DNA of 36,997 bases from an uncultured Clostridia bacterium (GTDB lineage: Bacteria > Bacillota > Clostridia > Christensenellales > UBA1242), in NCBI GenBank assembly GCA_934771475.1, contig CAKVMD010000011.1, forward strand, positions 1 through 36,997, given 5' to 3'. Position numbers and translations under genes: made by a program. Positions 8,255-15,851 of the stretch are shown in pieces (position 1 is the first letter of the stretch; the number at the start of each line of letters is the position of its first letter). The notes under the pieces are model-generated. The model made no database searches, was not told the origin of the DNA, and saw only the letters and a list, made by a program, of their open reading frames with translations.

Positions 8255-10156
8255 TTGCAAAAACCATTTACACTATATTCATTGAAAAGAAGGATATTGG
8301 CCATTGCTATGGTCATATCCTTTATTTTTTGTGCCCTTTGTATTAGGCTTTTTGTTTTGCAGGTTGTGGAGGGGAAATCACTACAAATTAGAGCGACAGA
8401 CCAGTGGACAAGGGACCTTGCCATTGTTGCACCGCGTGGAAAGATTTATGACAGGACGGGCGCAACCCTTGCAGTAAGTTATACGACTTACAATATTTAT
8501 GTGCGCGCCAGAGAGGTCAAACAGCCAGAACTTGTCGCCGAGCGCCTTAGTGAAGAATTTTCACTTAATTATGATAGTGTTTACAAGAAAGCAACAAACA
8601 AAAAGGTCAGCGAGTCTCTTATAAAAATGCAGGTTGAGGGGGAACAGGCTCAAAAAATTTACGATATGAGGCTTGATGGTGTGTTTCTTGCCGAAAACAC
8701 TGCGCGATTTTATCCTTATGGGAACCTCTTAACGCAGGTTCTTGGCTTTACAAGCATTGATAACGAGGGGCAAACAGGGGTTGAAGCGTATTACAATAAA
8801 ACCCTTGGGGGGATAAATGGTTTTAGTTATGTGCAGAGCGATTTGCAAGGTCGTGAAATCGGCGGAAGTTTGAGATATTATGTCGGCGCACAAGAAGGGA
8901 ATAATTTGACCTTAACCATAGACAGCAAAATGCAACTTATTGTAGAACAAACCCTTGAAAAAATCATGGTTGAGCAAAAAGCCAAAGCGGTTACTGGCAT
9001 TATTTTAGATGCACAAAGCGGTGGGGTTTTGGCAATGAGTAGTAAGCCTAGTTTTGACCTTAACAATGTGCCTCGCGACAACCTAGAAGCGCTGTTTGAA
9101 CAAAGCAAGATGAAAAGCGTAACCGATATTTATGAGCCGGGCTCGACTTTTAAAATTCTTACCGTTTCGGCAGCGCTTGAAGAGGGCTTAACCAATTTAA
9201 ACGACCGCTTTTATTGCCCGGGATATAGAATTGTGGACGGTATGAGAATTAAATGTTGGAAGACTATTGGGCATGGCTCGCAAAATCTCAAAGAGGCCTT
9301 TGCCAATTCTTGTAACTGTTGTTTTATGGACCTTGCTTTGAGACTTGGTAAAGATAAATTTTATTCGTATATGGAAAAGTTTGGCTTGGGACAAAAGACA
9401 GGGATTGATTGCTCGGGAGAACAAAAAGGTATTCTTATGAGTAAATCGGTGGTTAAAAATGTAGACCTTGCCCGTATGGGGTTCGGCCATGCAATCACTG
9501 TAACTCCTATTCAACTTTTAAGCGGGGTTGCTTGTGTTACAAACGGTGGAACATATCATAGCCCACATATTATGGACTCGGTGTGGAGCGATAAAGGCAA
9601 TGTTGAAACGCAGGCCAATGTCAAGAAAAAAGAAAATGTTATTTCATCCTCAACAAGCACCATTGTAAACGAACTTTTGGAGTTTGCTGAAAACAAAAAA
9701 GGCAAATACACTTTTGTAGAAGGGTACAATGTGGGTGGCAAAACGGGAACCGCGCAAAAATACAAGGAAACAGGCGGGATAGACCAAGGCAAATATATTT
9801 CATCATTTATAGGCACATATCCAGCAGATAACCCTAAATATTTGGTTTTTGTTATGGTGGATGAGCCTAGTGCCGGGGCTTACTATGGCAGTATCGTTGC
9901 CGCTCCTTATGGTAAAATGATTTTTACAGAACTCTTTGAATATCTTGGCGAGAAAAAACAAGATGAAAGTGTTGAAGTCAAAAAGTGCACAATGCCTTAT
10001 GTCGAGGGATTACCTCTTGCGGAGGGCGCTGAACTTATCAAGAAAGCAGGGCTTGAATATGAACTTGATGGTGAAGGAGACATGATTGTCAAACAACTTC
10101 CACCGCAAGGGACAGTTCTAAATGAAGGCACAAGTGTTGTGATTGTAACAAATTAA
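8255..10156 (+). CDS. PASTA-domain class B penicillin-binding protein (FtsI/SpoVD type)
   Basis: Septal or spore peptidoglycan transpeptidase. 633 residues: a short cytoplasmic tail, one membrane helix (about 13-35), a PBP dimerisation domain with APRGKIYDRTG, the transpeptidase domain, and one C-terminal PASTA domain (about 574-633). All three catalytic motifs are present: STFK with Ser297, SCN with Ser352, and KTGT at 496-499. A single PASTA is typical of SpoVD, whereas Bacillus PBP2B has two, but position after ftsL fits FtsI as well; I cannot separate the two roles. The start is TTG, chosen because GGAGG sits six bases upstream and only two bases separate it from the previous stop, implying translational coupling. 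Confidence 0.92.
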   Translation: MQKPFTLYSLKRRILAIAMVISFIFCALCIRLFVLQVVEGKSLQIRATDQWTRDLAIVAPRGKIYDRTGATLAVSYTTYNIYVRAREVKQPELVAERLSEEFSLNYDSVYKKATNKKVSESLIKMQVEGEQAQKIYDMRLDGVFLAENTARFYPYGNLLTQVLGFTSIDNEGQTGVEAYYNKTLGGINGFSYVQSDLQGREIGGSLRYYVGAQEGNNLTLTIDSKMQLIVEQTLEKIMVEQKAKAVTGIILDAQSGGVLAMSSKPSFDLNNVPRDNLEALFEQSKMKSVTDIYEPGSTFKILTVSAALEEGLTNLNDRFYCPGYRIVDGMRIKCWKTIGHGSQNLKEAFANSCNCCFMDLALRLGKDKFYSYMEKFGLGQKTGIDCSGEQKGILMSKSVVKNVDLARMGFGHAITVTPIQLLSGVACVTNGGTYHSPHIMDSVWSDKGNVETQANVKKKENVISSSTSTIVNELLEFAENKKGKYTFVEGYNVGGKTGTAQKYKETGGIDQGKYISSFIGTYPADNPKYLVFVMVDEPSAGAYYGSIVAAPYGKMIFTELFEYLGEKKQDESVEVKKCTMPYVEGLPLAEGAELIKKAGLEYELDGEGDMIVKQLPPQGTVLNEGTSVVIVTN

Positions 10157-10254
10157 ATATTTAAATTTTGCTTGTATTTTCATTATGAAAAACATTTAAA
10201 ACCGCTGTTTTTGTGTGTTTTGCAATTAAAAATTAAAAAATAATCGCAAATTGT

Positions 10255-10282
10255 TTGATATATTTGCAATTTTGATTAAAAT
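10255..10282 (+). promoter_or_regulatory. candidate promoter with leaderless geometry
   Basis: TTGATA (10255-10260), 16 bases, TAAAAT (10277-10282), then six bases to the ATG at 10289. No Shine-Dalgarno lies between. An inverted repeat GCAAAT/ATTTGC (10246-10251, 10262-10267) flanks the -35 and may be an operator. No clear terminator for the upstream PBP unit was seen in 10157-10254. Confidence 0.5.
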
Positions 10283-10288
10283 ATCTAT

Positions 10289-10999
10289 ATGAAGAATATA
10301 ATCATTGGAGCAGGCGTGATTGCTGTGGCGGTTGTGTTTTGCTTGTTGCTGGCAATAGCAAATTTTTCGGGTGAGCGTTTTTTTGAGAAATACGAAAAAC
10401 TAAACAGCGTATTTCCAGATTGTCCCGTTCATCCTTTGGAATTTGTAAACGAGATAAATAAAAACCATTTTAATAATTCGCTTAAAGTTGGCAGAACAGA
10501 CAGAAAGGCGGGGGACGCTTACGCGAAAGGATTTTTGATTTTGTCTAATGATACCTTGTCAACGCCAAGCCTTGCATCTCTGACTATCATTTCTCATGAA
10601 ATGGGGCACGCAAAACAAGACGCAGAGGGCAATAAACTTGCATCTTTAAATAGGTTAAGGCGCCTTGGACGCGTGCTTGGGGCATTTTTAATGCCACTAC
10701 TGATTGCGGGCGGAGTTATTATGCTTTTGTCAAAAGAACTCTTTTACCTTGGAGTGGGGCTCGCTGGCGCAAGCGCATTGATATTTTTAATTGCTCTTTT
10801 TGTCAAACTTAAAACTATTTCCATTGAGAAAGAAGCGTCTAAGTTTGCGCTTATTTATCTTGATGAATATTTGAATGACAACGAGGTTGAGTTATGTAAA
10901 AAGTTTTTAAAAGATGCGAGGATGACTTATTGGGCAGATTTTTTAAGAACGCTTTTCTTTTGGACATTTCTTACTAAAAGAAGCAAATTTTTTAATTAA
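10289..10999 (+). CDS. divergent YugP-like membrane zinc metallopeptidase
   Basis: 236 residues. An N-terminal membrane helix is followed by a soluble part with the zinc motif HEMGH (His103, Glu104, His107), two more hydrophobic segments (about 127-180), and EKEAS, which aligns with the third-ligand ExxAS segment of the YugP/Zn_peptidase_2 family. It lacks the MTGAE and YNPS-type segments that its neighbour keeps, so it is a divergent paralogue. Substrate unknown; family members are predicted membrane-bound zinc proteases. It is nine bases upstream of the second copy. No ribosome binding site precedes the ATG. Confidence 0.75.
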   Translation: MKNIIIGAGVIAVAVVFCLLLAIANFSGERFFEKYEKLNSVFPDCPVHPLEFVNEINKNHFNNSLKVGRTDRKAGDAYAKGFLILSNDTLSTPSLASLTIISHEMGHAKQDAEGNKLASLNRLRRLGRVLGAFLMPLLIAGGVIMLLSKELFYLGVGLAGASALIFLIALFVKLKTISIEKEASKFALIYLDEYLNDNEVELCKKFLKDARMTYWADFLRTLFFWTFLTKRSKFFN

Positions 11000-11008
11000 G
11001 GAGAAAGT

Positions 11009-11728
11009 ATGACTGTTTATGAGATTGGTTATGTTGTTTCGGCAGTTTTGCTTGTAATTGCAGTTATTTTGGCAATATCGGCGCAAGTAAAAGTGCAAAA
11101 CACTTATGAAAAATACAAGGATATCCCTTCTTCAATAAATATGACAGGGGCAGAACTAGCACAAATGCTAATTTCACGCGAGGGTTTAAATGTAACCGTA
11201 CAATCATGTCGTGGCAAACTGAGTGATAATTATAATCCAAGTAATAAAACACTTGATATTTCACAAGAGAACTATAATTCTCGCTCCATTGCATCACAAG
11301 CAATCGTGGCTCATGAGTTTGGGCACGCGCTTCAACATGCAAAGGATTATAAGCCGATGTTTGCTAGACAGGGCATAATCAGATTTTCAAACATAATGTC
11401 AACGCTGTTTATGCCACTACTTATTTTAGGTGTAATTTTGGAAGTTTGCTCGCTGGGAAGACTTCATATCGGAAGTTTTATAATCTATTTTTCAGTGGCA
11501 TTATACGGAGTTGCGGTGCTTTTAAATCTGGTTACATTGCACGTGGAATATGATGCTTCAAACCGCGCAAAAGAGGTTATGATTTCTCTCGGCGCAGGCG
11601 ATGAGGGCGAAAAGAGGGCGGTTTCAAACTTGTTAAACGCGGCGGCACTCACATATTTTGCGTCAATGCTTGTGAGTCTTGCTTACTTTTTAAGACTATT
11701 ATTTATCTTGCTCTCTTCGCGAGATTGA
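11009..11728 (+). CDS. YugP-family membrane zinc metallopeptidase
   Basis: 239 residues with the standard YugP layout: N-terminal membrane helix, the KVQNTYEKYKDIPSSINMTG segment, SDNYNPSNKTLDIS, the zinc motif HEFGH (His102, Glu103, His106), two membrane helices, then EYDAS as probable third-ligand region and a final hydrophobic segment. AAGGAG is placed seven to eight bases before the ATG. It follows its divergent paralogue by nine bases, so the pair is one operon and probably arose by duplication. Physiological substrate unknown. Confidence 0.9.
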   Translation: MTVYEIGYVVSAVLLVIAVILAISAQVKVQNTYEKYKDIPSSINMTGAELAQMLISREGLNVTVQSCRGKLSDNYNPSNKTLDISQENYNSRSIASQAIVAHEFGHALQHAKDYKPMFARQGIIRFSNIMSTLFMPLLILGVILEVCSLGRLHIGSFIIYFSVALYGVAVLLNLVTLHVEYDASNRAKEVMISLGAGDEGEKRAVSNLLNAAALTYFASMLVSLAYFLRLLFILLSSRD

Positions 11729-11806
11729 CGGTGCAAAAATTGCTGAGAATTTTAAATAAATTGTTTATTTTAATTGAAATTTAATCTTTAAATGAAACTT
11801 AATTTT

Positions 11807-11863
11807 AAAAGAGGCTTAATATGGTGGGGCTGTTAGGGACGCTATGAAAAGCCTCTTTTTTTT
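11807..11863 (+). terminator. terminator of the zinc peptidase operon
   Basis: Perfect 11-base stem AAAAGAGGCTT (11807-11817) / AAGCCTCTTTT (11849-11859) with eight T at 11856-11863. The 31-base loop can pair further (ATGGTG with CGCTAT). The long apical part is unusual for a simple terminator and contains a start codon for a small ORF. Confidence 0.7.
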
Positions 11864-11939
11864 GCTAGCATTTATTATTGGAACGCAATTTTTTGGTGGC
11901 AATAAGCAAGGCGATAAATTGGAAGCGGTTAAATTATAA
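11844..11939 (+). CDS. possible 31-residue membrane peptide overlapping the terminator
   Basis: ATG at 11844 preceded by AGGGA with short spacing. The product MKSLFFLLAFIIGTQFFGGN plus eleven mostly charged residues resembles a signal peptide or tiny membrane protein. The hydrophobic codons come partly from the terminator T-run, so this may be chance. If translated, its start is buried in the hairpin. Confidence 0.2.
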   Translation: MKSLFFLLAFIIGTQFFGGNKQGDKLEAVKL

Positions 11940-11973
11940 GCAAATCACCTTCGTGGTTTGACTGTGAATTTGC
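11940..11973 (+). other. intergenic sequence with two alternative hairpins
   Basis: CAAATCAC (11941-11948) can pair with GTGGTTTG eight bases long with loop CTTC, or the wider GCAAATCAC can pair with GTGAATTTGC ending near 11973. The two are mutually exclusive. The rest of 11974-12162 is AT-rich with no gene seen, only a candidate extended -10 promoter. Confidence 0.3.
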
Positions 11974-12057
11974 ATAAATATTGGTTTTTTATTTTGTTTA
12001 TATGCGTTTAAAAATTACATATAAAAAATTTTAACAAAAAGTCAAAATTCCAGAGTT

Positions 12058-12066
12058 TGTTATAAT
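12058..12066 (+). promoter_or_regulatory. candidate upstream extended -10 promoter for nrdD
   Basis: TGTTATAAT, a TGn extended -10 with a consensus hexamer at 12061-12066, but no clear -35. Transcription from here would pass through both NrdR boxes and give a ~180-base leader. Confidence 0.3.
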
Positions 12067-12162
12067 AAAATAACAAGGGTTTTGAAAATAAAGGGAAAGA
12101 GAAAACAAGGCTAAATTTTGTAAAATTTTTTAATTTTTTGTAGTGATAAAATTTTTTAAAAA

Positions 12163-12210
12163 ACACAATATATAGTGTTTATTTTGTTGACAAACCTATA
12201 TATATTGTGT
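12163..12210 (+). promoter_or_regulatory. pair of NrdR boxes
   Basis: Box 1 ACACAATATATAGTGT (12163-12178) is a near-perfect 16-base palindrome. Box 2 CCTATATATATTGTGT (12195-12210) has the same core on the other strand (its complement begins ACACAATATATA). Start to start they are 32 bases apart, three helical turns, the usual spacing for cooperative NrdR binding. Box 1 lies upstream of the -35 and box 2 fills the -35/-10 spacer, so bound NrdR should block RNA polymerase. NrdR itself is not in the window. Confidence 0.85.
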
Positions 12211-12215
12211 AAAAT
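12187..12215 (+). promoter_or_regulatory. nrdD promoter
   Basis: TTGACA (12187-12192), 17 bases, TAAAAT (12210-12215). The second NrdR box occupies the spacer and shares one base with the -10. Confidence 0.8.
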
Positions 12216-12252
12216 CGTTTATGTTAGAACTAATGATAAAGGGGGAAAGATT

Positions 12253-14430
12253 ATGAAAGTAATTAAGCGTTCTGGACAAGAAGTCGTATTTGACAAAGAT
12301 AAGATTGCTGTTGCTGTGGGCAAGGCAAATGTTTCAATAGAGGACCAAAATAAGCGCCTTACGGATGAAGAAATTCAAGACATTGCTTTTAGCGTTGCTA
12401 AAAAATGCGAGGCTTTAAATAGAGCAGTGGGCGTTGAAGAAATTCAAGATTTGGTGGAGTTTGCCATTATGGGCAAAGGCAAATTTGCTGTGGCTAAAAA
12501 TTATATTACATATCGTTATAACCGCCAACTCGCGCGCCAAAAAAACACCACTGATGACAAGGTTTTTGCACTTATAAATTGCCAAAACGAAGAGGTTAAG
12601 CAAGAAAACAGCAATAAAAATCCAACTGTAAACAGTGTTCAACGCGATTATATGGCTGGTGAAATGAGTAAGGACCTTACAAAAAGATTTTTGCTTCCAC
12701 CTGACATTTGGAAAGCGCATGAAGAGGGGCTTATCCACTTTCATGACGCTGATTACTTTGCGCAAAGAATGCACAACTGCGACCTTATTAACCTTGAAGA
12801 TATGCTTCAAAACGGCACAGTTATTTCTGGCACTATGATTGAAAAGCCACATTCTTTTGCCACCGCTTGTAACATTGCGACACAGATTATAGCCCAAGTT
12901 GCATCCAGTCAATATGGTGGGCAAAGTATAACCCTTACACACCTTGCGCCTTTTGTTGATGTTTCAAGACAAAAAATCAAAAAAGAACTCACAGAAGAAT
13001 TTGCTGAACTTGGGGTTAAGGTAACCGAAGACCAACTCAATTCTATCGTAGAGTCAAGGGTTAGAAAAGAGGTTAATAAAGGGGTTCAAACTATTCAGTA
13101 CCAAGTTGTAACCCTTATGACAACAAACGGACAAGCCCCATTCATCACAGTTTTTATGTACCTAAATGAAGCGCGCAACGAGCAAGAGAAAAAAGACCTA
13201 GCAATGATGATTGAAGAAATGCTTAATCAGCGCATTATGGGTGTAAAAAATCCAAAGGGTGTGTATATCACCCCAGCTTTTCCAAAACTTATTTATGTTC
13301 TTGAAAAAGATAATATCACCGAAGATAGTAAATATTGGTATTTAACTTGCCTTGCAGCAAAATGTACAGCAAAAAGAATGGTTCCTGACTATATCTCAGA
13401 GAAAAAAATGCTTGAACTTAAAGTTGATAAAAACGGAGAGGGACATTGCTACACTTGCATGGGATGCAGAAGTTTCTTGACTCCTTATGTAGATGAAAAC
13501 GGCAAGCCAAAGTACTATGGAAGATTTAATCAAGGGGTTGTAACTGTCAACCTTATTGATATTGCGCTTTCTTCTCATAAAGATATGAAAGAATTTTGGA
13601 AAATTTTTGATGAGAGAATGGAACTTTGCCACCGCGCTTTGCAGTGCCGTCATGAGCGCCTTACTGGAACGCTTTCTGACGCAGCGCCTATTCTTTGGCA
13701 ACATGGAGCGCTTACAAGACTTGCTCCGGGAGAAACGATTGACAAATATTTGCATGGCGGATACAGCACGATTTCGCTTGGATATGCGGGACTTTGGGAG
13801 ACAGTTTATTACCTTATTGGCAAAAAATTGACTGAGCCAGAAGGAAAAGAACTTGGCCTTGAAATTATGCGCGCTCTCAACAAGTATACAAAGAAGTGGA
13901 AAGAGGAAGAGAATATCGACTATTCTCTATATGGAACGCCACTTGAAAGCACAACTTATAAATTTGCAAAATGCCTTCAAAAGCGTTTTGGTAAAATAGC
14001 TGGCGTAACGGATAAAAATTATATCACCAACTCTTATCATGTTCATGTTACAGAACCTATTGATGCATTTTCAAAACTTGCACTTGAAAGTGAATTTCAA
14101 GCACTTAGTCCAGGTGGTGCAATCAGTTATGTGGAAGTTCCAAATATGCAACATAATATTAACGCTGTTCTAGAAGTTATGAAGTTTATCTATGACAATA
14201 TCATGTACGCCGAACTTAACACTAAAAGCGACTACTGCCAATGCTGTGGATTTGATGGTGAAATTCAAATCGAAGAAGTTGACGGAAAACTCATTTGGAA
14301 GTGCCCAAATTGCGGAAACACTGACCAAACAAAAATGAATGTTGCGAGAAGAACTTGTGGATATATTGGTAGCCAGTTCTGGAACCAAGGGAGAACGCAA
14401 GAAATCAAAGATAGAGTTCTTCACTTATAG
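12253..14430 (+). CDS. nrdD: anaerobic ribonucleoside-triphosphate reductase
   Basis: Class III glycyl-radical enzyme reducing ribonucleotides to dNTPs without oxygen, with formate as usual reductant. 725 residues. An N-terminal ATP-cone (MKVIKRSGQEVVF...) senses ATP/dATP. The large 10-stranded barrel follows. Near the C-terminus a zinc site CQCC...CPNC precedes the radical motif RRTCGYIGSQF, with the radical glycine at residue 703. The start at 12253 is chosen over an upstream in-frame ATG at 12175 because GGGGG/GGGAAAG lies just before it and the upstream ATG lies inside the NrdR-controlled promoter. nrdG follows after eight bases. Confidence 0.96.
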   Translation: MKVIKRSGQEVVFDKDKIAVAVGKANVSIEDQNKRLTDEEIQDIAFSVAKKCEALNRAVGVEEIQDLVEFAIMGKGKFAVAKNYITYRYNRQLARQKNTTDDKVFALINCQNEEVKQENSNKNPTVNSVQRDYMAGEMSKDLTKRFLLPPDIWKAHEEGLIHFHDADYFAQRMHNCDLINLEDMLQNGTVISGTMIEKPHSFATACNIATQIIAQVASSQYGGQSITLTHLAPFVDVSRQKIKKELTEEFAELGVKVTEDQLNSIVESRVRKEVNKGVQTIQYQVVTLMTTNGQAPFITVFMYLNEARNEQEKKDLAMMIEEMLNQRIMGVKNPKGVYITPAFPKLIYVLEKDNITEDSKYWYLTCLAAKCTAKRMVPDYISEKKMLELKVDKNGEGHCYTCMGCRSFLTPYVDENGKPKYYGRFNQGVVTVNLIDIALSSHKDMKEFWKIFDERMELCHRALQCRHERLTGTLSDAAPILWQHGALTRLAPGETIDKYLHGGYSTISLGYAGLWETVYYLIGKKLTEPEGKELGLEIMRALNKYTKKWKEEENIDYSLYGTPLESTTYKFAKCLQKRFGKIAGVTDKNYITNSYHVHVTEPIDAFSKLALESEFQALSPGGAISYVEVPNMQHNINAVLEVMKFIYDNIMYAELNTKSDYCQCCGFDGEIQIEEVDGKLIWKCPNCGNTDQTKMNVARRTCGYIGSQFWNQGRTQEIKDRVLHL

Positions 14431-14438
14431 GAATTGTT

Positions 14439-14978
14439 ATGTATTACGGAAAAATTAATGGAAACGACATAGCAAATGGGCTTGGTGTAAGAGTAACCCT
14501 TTTTGTGAGCGGTTGCACACATCATTGCAAAAATTGTTTTAACCCTGAAACATGGGACTTTCGCTATGGCAGAGAGTTTACAAAAGAGACTGAAAATTAC
14601 ATAATAGATTTGTGCAAAAGACCACACATAAAAGGGCTTTCTTTGCTGGGTGGCGAACCTTTTGAAAAAGCAAATCAAGAGTGCGTCTGTCATCTTTTGA
14701 AAAGGTTCAAAGAAACATATCCACAAAAGGATGTTTGGTGCTACTCTGGTTATACTTTTGACAAAGATATGGTGGAGGGTGGGAAAATTTCCACTCCATA
14801 TACCAGAGAAATGCTTTCGTATATAGACTACCTTGTGGACGGGGAGTTTGTTGAGGAAAAGAAAAATTTAATGCTTAAATTTAGAGGTTCTTCAAATCAA
14901 CGAATAATAGATGTGCAGAAGTCGTTAAAAGAAAACAAAACAATTTGCGTAGATGATAAAGACCTTGAAAAAATCTAG
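14439..14978 (+). CDS. nrdG: anaerobic ribonucleotide reductase activating protein
   Basis: Radical SAM enzyme that installs the glycyl radical on NrdD. 179 residues, normal length. The [4Fe-4S] motif is C26-T-H-H-C30-K-N-C33, the CxxxCxxC form. LLGGEPF is the SAM-contacting GGEP motif. AGGAA gives the ribosome binding site and the spacing to nrdD is eight bases, so the two genes form an operon. No terminator is evident after it; the GNAT-like gene begins 71 bases later and may be read through. Confidence 0.95.
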   Translation: MYYGKINGNDIANGLGVRVTLFVSGCTHHCKNCFNPETWDFRYGREFTKETENYIIDLCKRPHIKGLSLLGGEPFEKANQECVCHLLKRFKETYPQKDVWCYSGYTFDKDMVEGGKISTPYTREMLSYIDYLVDGEFVEEKKNLMLKFRGSSNQRIIDVQKSLKENKTICVDDKDLEKI

Positions 14979-15049
14979 TTTTTCAATAATTTGATAAAAA
15001 TTAAGGAAAAACCGAATAATTTTGACTTATTTTTTTAAAGGTGAAAAAT

Positions 15050-15568
15050 ATGAAGTTCGTGAAAAATAGCAACCTTGGTTCAAGATATAAAGTTATTAGG
15101 AAAAAACTTTTAACAAATGAAGAAGTGGAAAAACTTTACAATATCATTGCTTGTAATATGAGAGCATTAGGCTTTGACGTGAAAGAGAATGATAAAGATT
15201 TATGGTGTAATAAATTGATTGAAGATTTGGCAAGCGATAATGTCCACTTGTTTGTTGTCTATCTTGACGATAAAATTGGCGGGTTTGTTGAAATTTTTGA
15301 AACAACTGATGGGCTATTTCTTTCTGAGTTTGAAATTGCTTCTTGGTGTCAGGGGACAAGGTTAATTCTATTTGTTATAAGGGAATTGTTAAATTGTTAC
15401 GAATTGAAAAATTTTGACACTATCAAATTTAAAATAAATAAAACAAACTTGTTGTCAGAAAAGACCTTTAAACATTTAGGGGCAGAAAAGTGCGGAGAAA
15501 CCGAAAAGTCAAATGTTTTTGTTTTGAAAAGGGAGAAAGTAGACAAGTTTTGTAATAAATTTAACTAA
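15050..15568 (+). CDS. probable GNAT-family N-acetyltransferase
   Basis: 172 residues. The central strand-helix part (HLFVVYLDDKIGGFVEIFE) and the late segment NKTNLLSEKTFKHLGAEK fit the GNAT fold, where N...S...F..LGA closes the acetyl-CoA domain. The expected acetyl-CoA loop (Q/RxxGxG/A) is only weakly seen as WCQGTRL, so activity and substrate are uncertain. ATG 15050 is preferred over the in-frame GTG at 15041 because the AAAGGTG ribosome binding site overlaps the GTG. A weak promoter (TTGATA at 14991, AATAAT at 15015) may exist. It converges on glyS. Confidence 0.55.
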   Translation: MKFVKNSNLGSRYKVIRKKLLTNEEVEKLYNIIACNMRALGFDVKENDKDLWCNKLIEDLASDNVHLFVVYLDDKIGGFVEIFETTDGLFLSEFEIASWCQGTRLILFVIRELLNCYELKNFDTIKFKINKTNLLSEKTFKHLGAEKCGETEKSNVFVLKREKVDKFCNKFN

Positions 15569-15640
15569 AAATAAATTTGTTGATTTTGGAGCGAAAAATA
15601 ATCATAATTTGGATAAAATACAATTTTGAAAGTAAATAAT

Positions 15641-15671
15641 AAAAAAATCTCGATAAATTCGAGATTTTTTT
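15641..15671. terminator. bidirectional terminator
   Basis: Stem ATCTCGA (15647-15653) / TCGAGAT (15659-15665) flanked by an A-run on the left and seven T on the right, so it can end both the GNAT-like transcript and glyS from the other strand. Confidence 0.85.
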
Positions 15672-15760
15672 GTGTATTTTAATGTTTTTTGAAATTTTTT
15701 GTGTTGTGATATTTTAAATATAATTATTTTAAAGCAATCATTGCTCACGCATATTTATTT

Positions 15761-15804
15761 CTTGCGACTTTAAAGAGGACACACATTTTCTTTAAAGTTG
15801 CGAG
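15761..15804. other. 16-base-pair hairpin in the glyS 3' region
   Basis: Segment 15761-15776 pairs over its full length with 15789-15804 (three G-T pairs in the plus-strand RNA), leaving a 12-base loop. No T-run follows on either strand. TTGCG recurs five times between 15763 and 15834. Function unknown: possibly an mRNA 3' stabiliser or processing site for glyS. Confidence 0.45.
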
Positions 15805-15851
15805 TTGCGTTTGCGCGCTAAGTTGTGCTTGCGCACTAGAAAGACTTTTAA

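Noticed and set aside
12175..12252. 26-codon N-terminal extension of nrdD
   Set aside because: It overlaps the promoter and NrdR box and lacks a ribosome binding site; the ATG at 12253 has one and begins the ATP-cone.
12415..12942. 175-codon open frame antisense to nrdD
   Set aside because: It lies wholly inside a certain gene, has no ribosome binding site and its product looks like a codon shadow.
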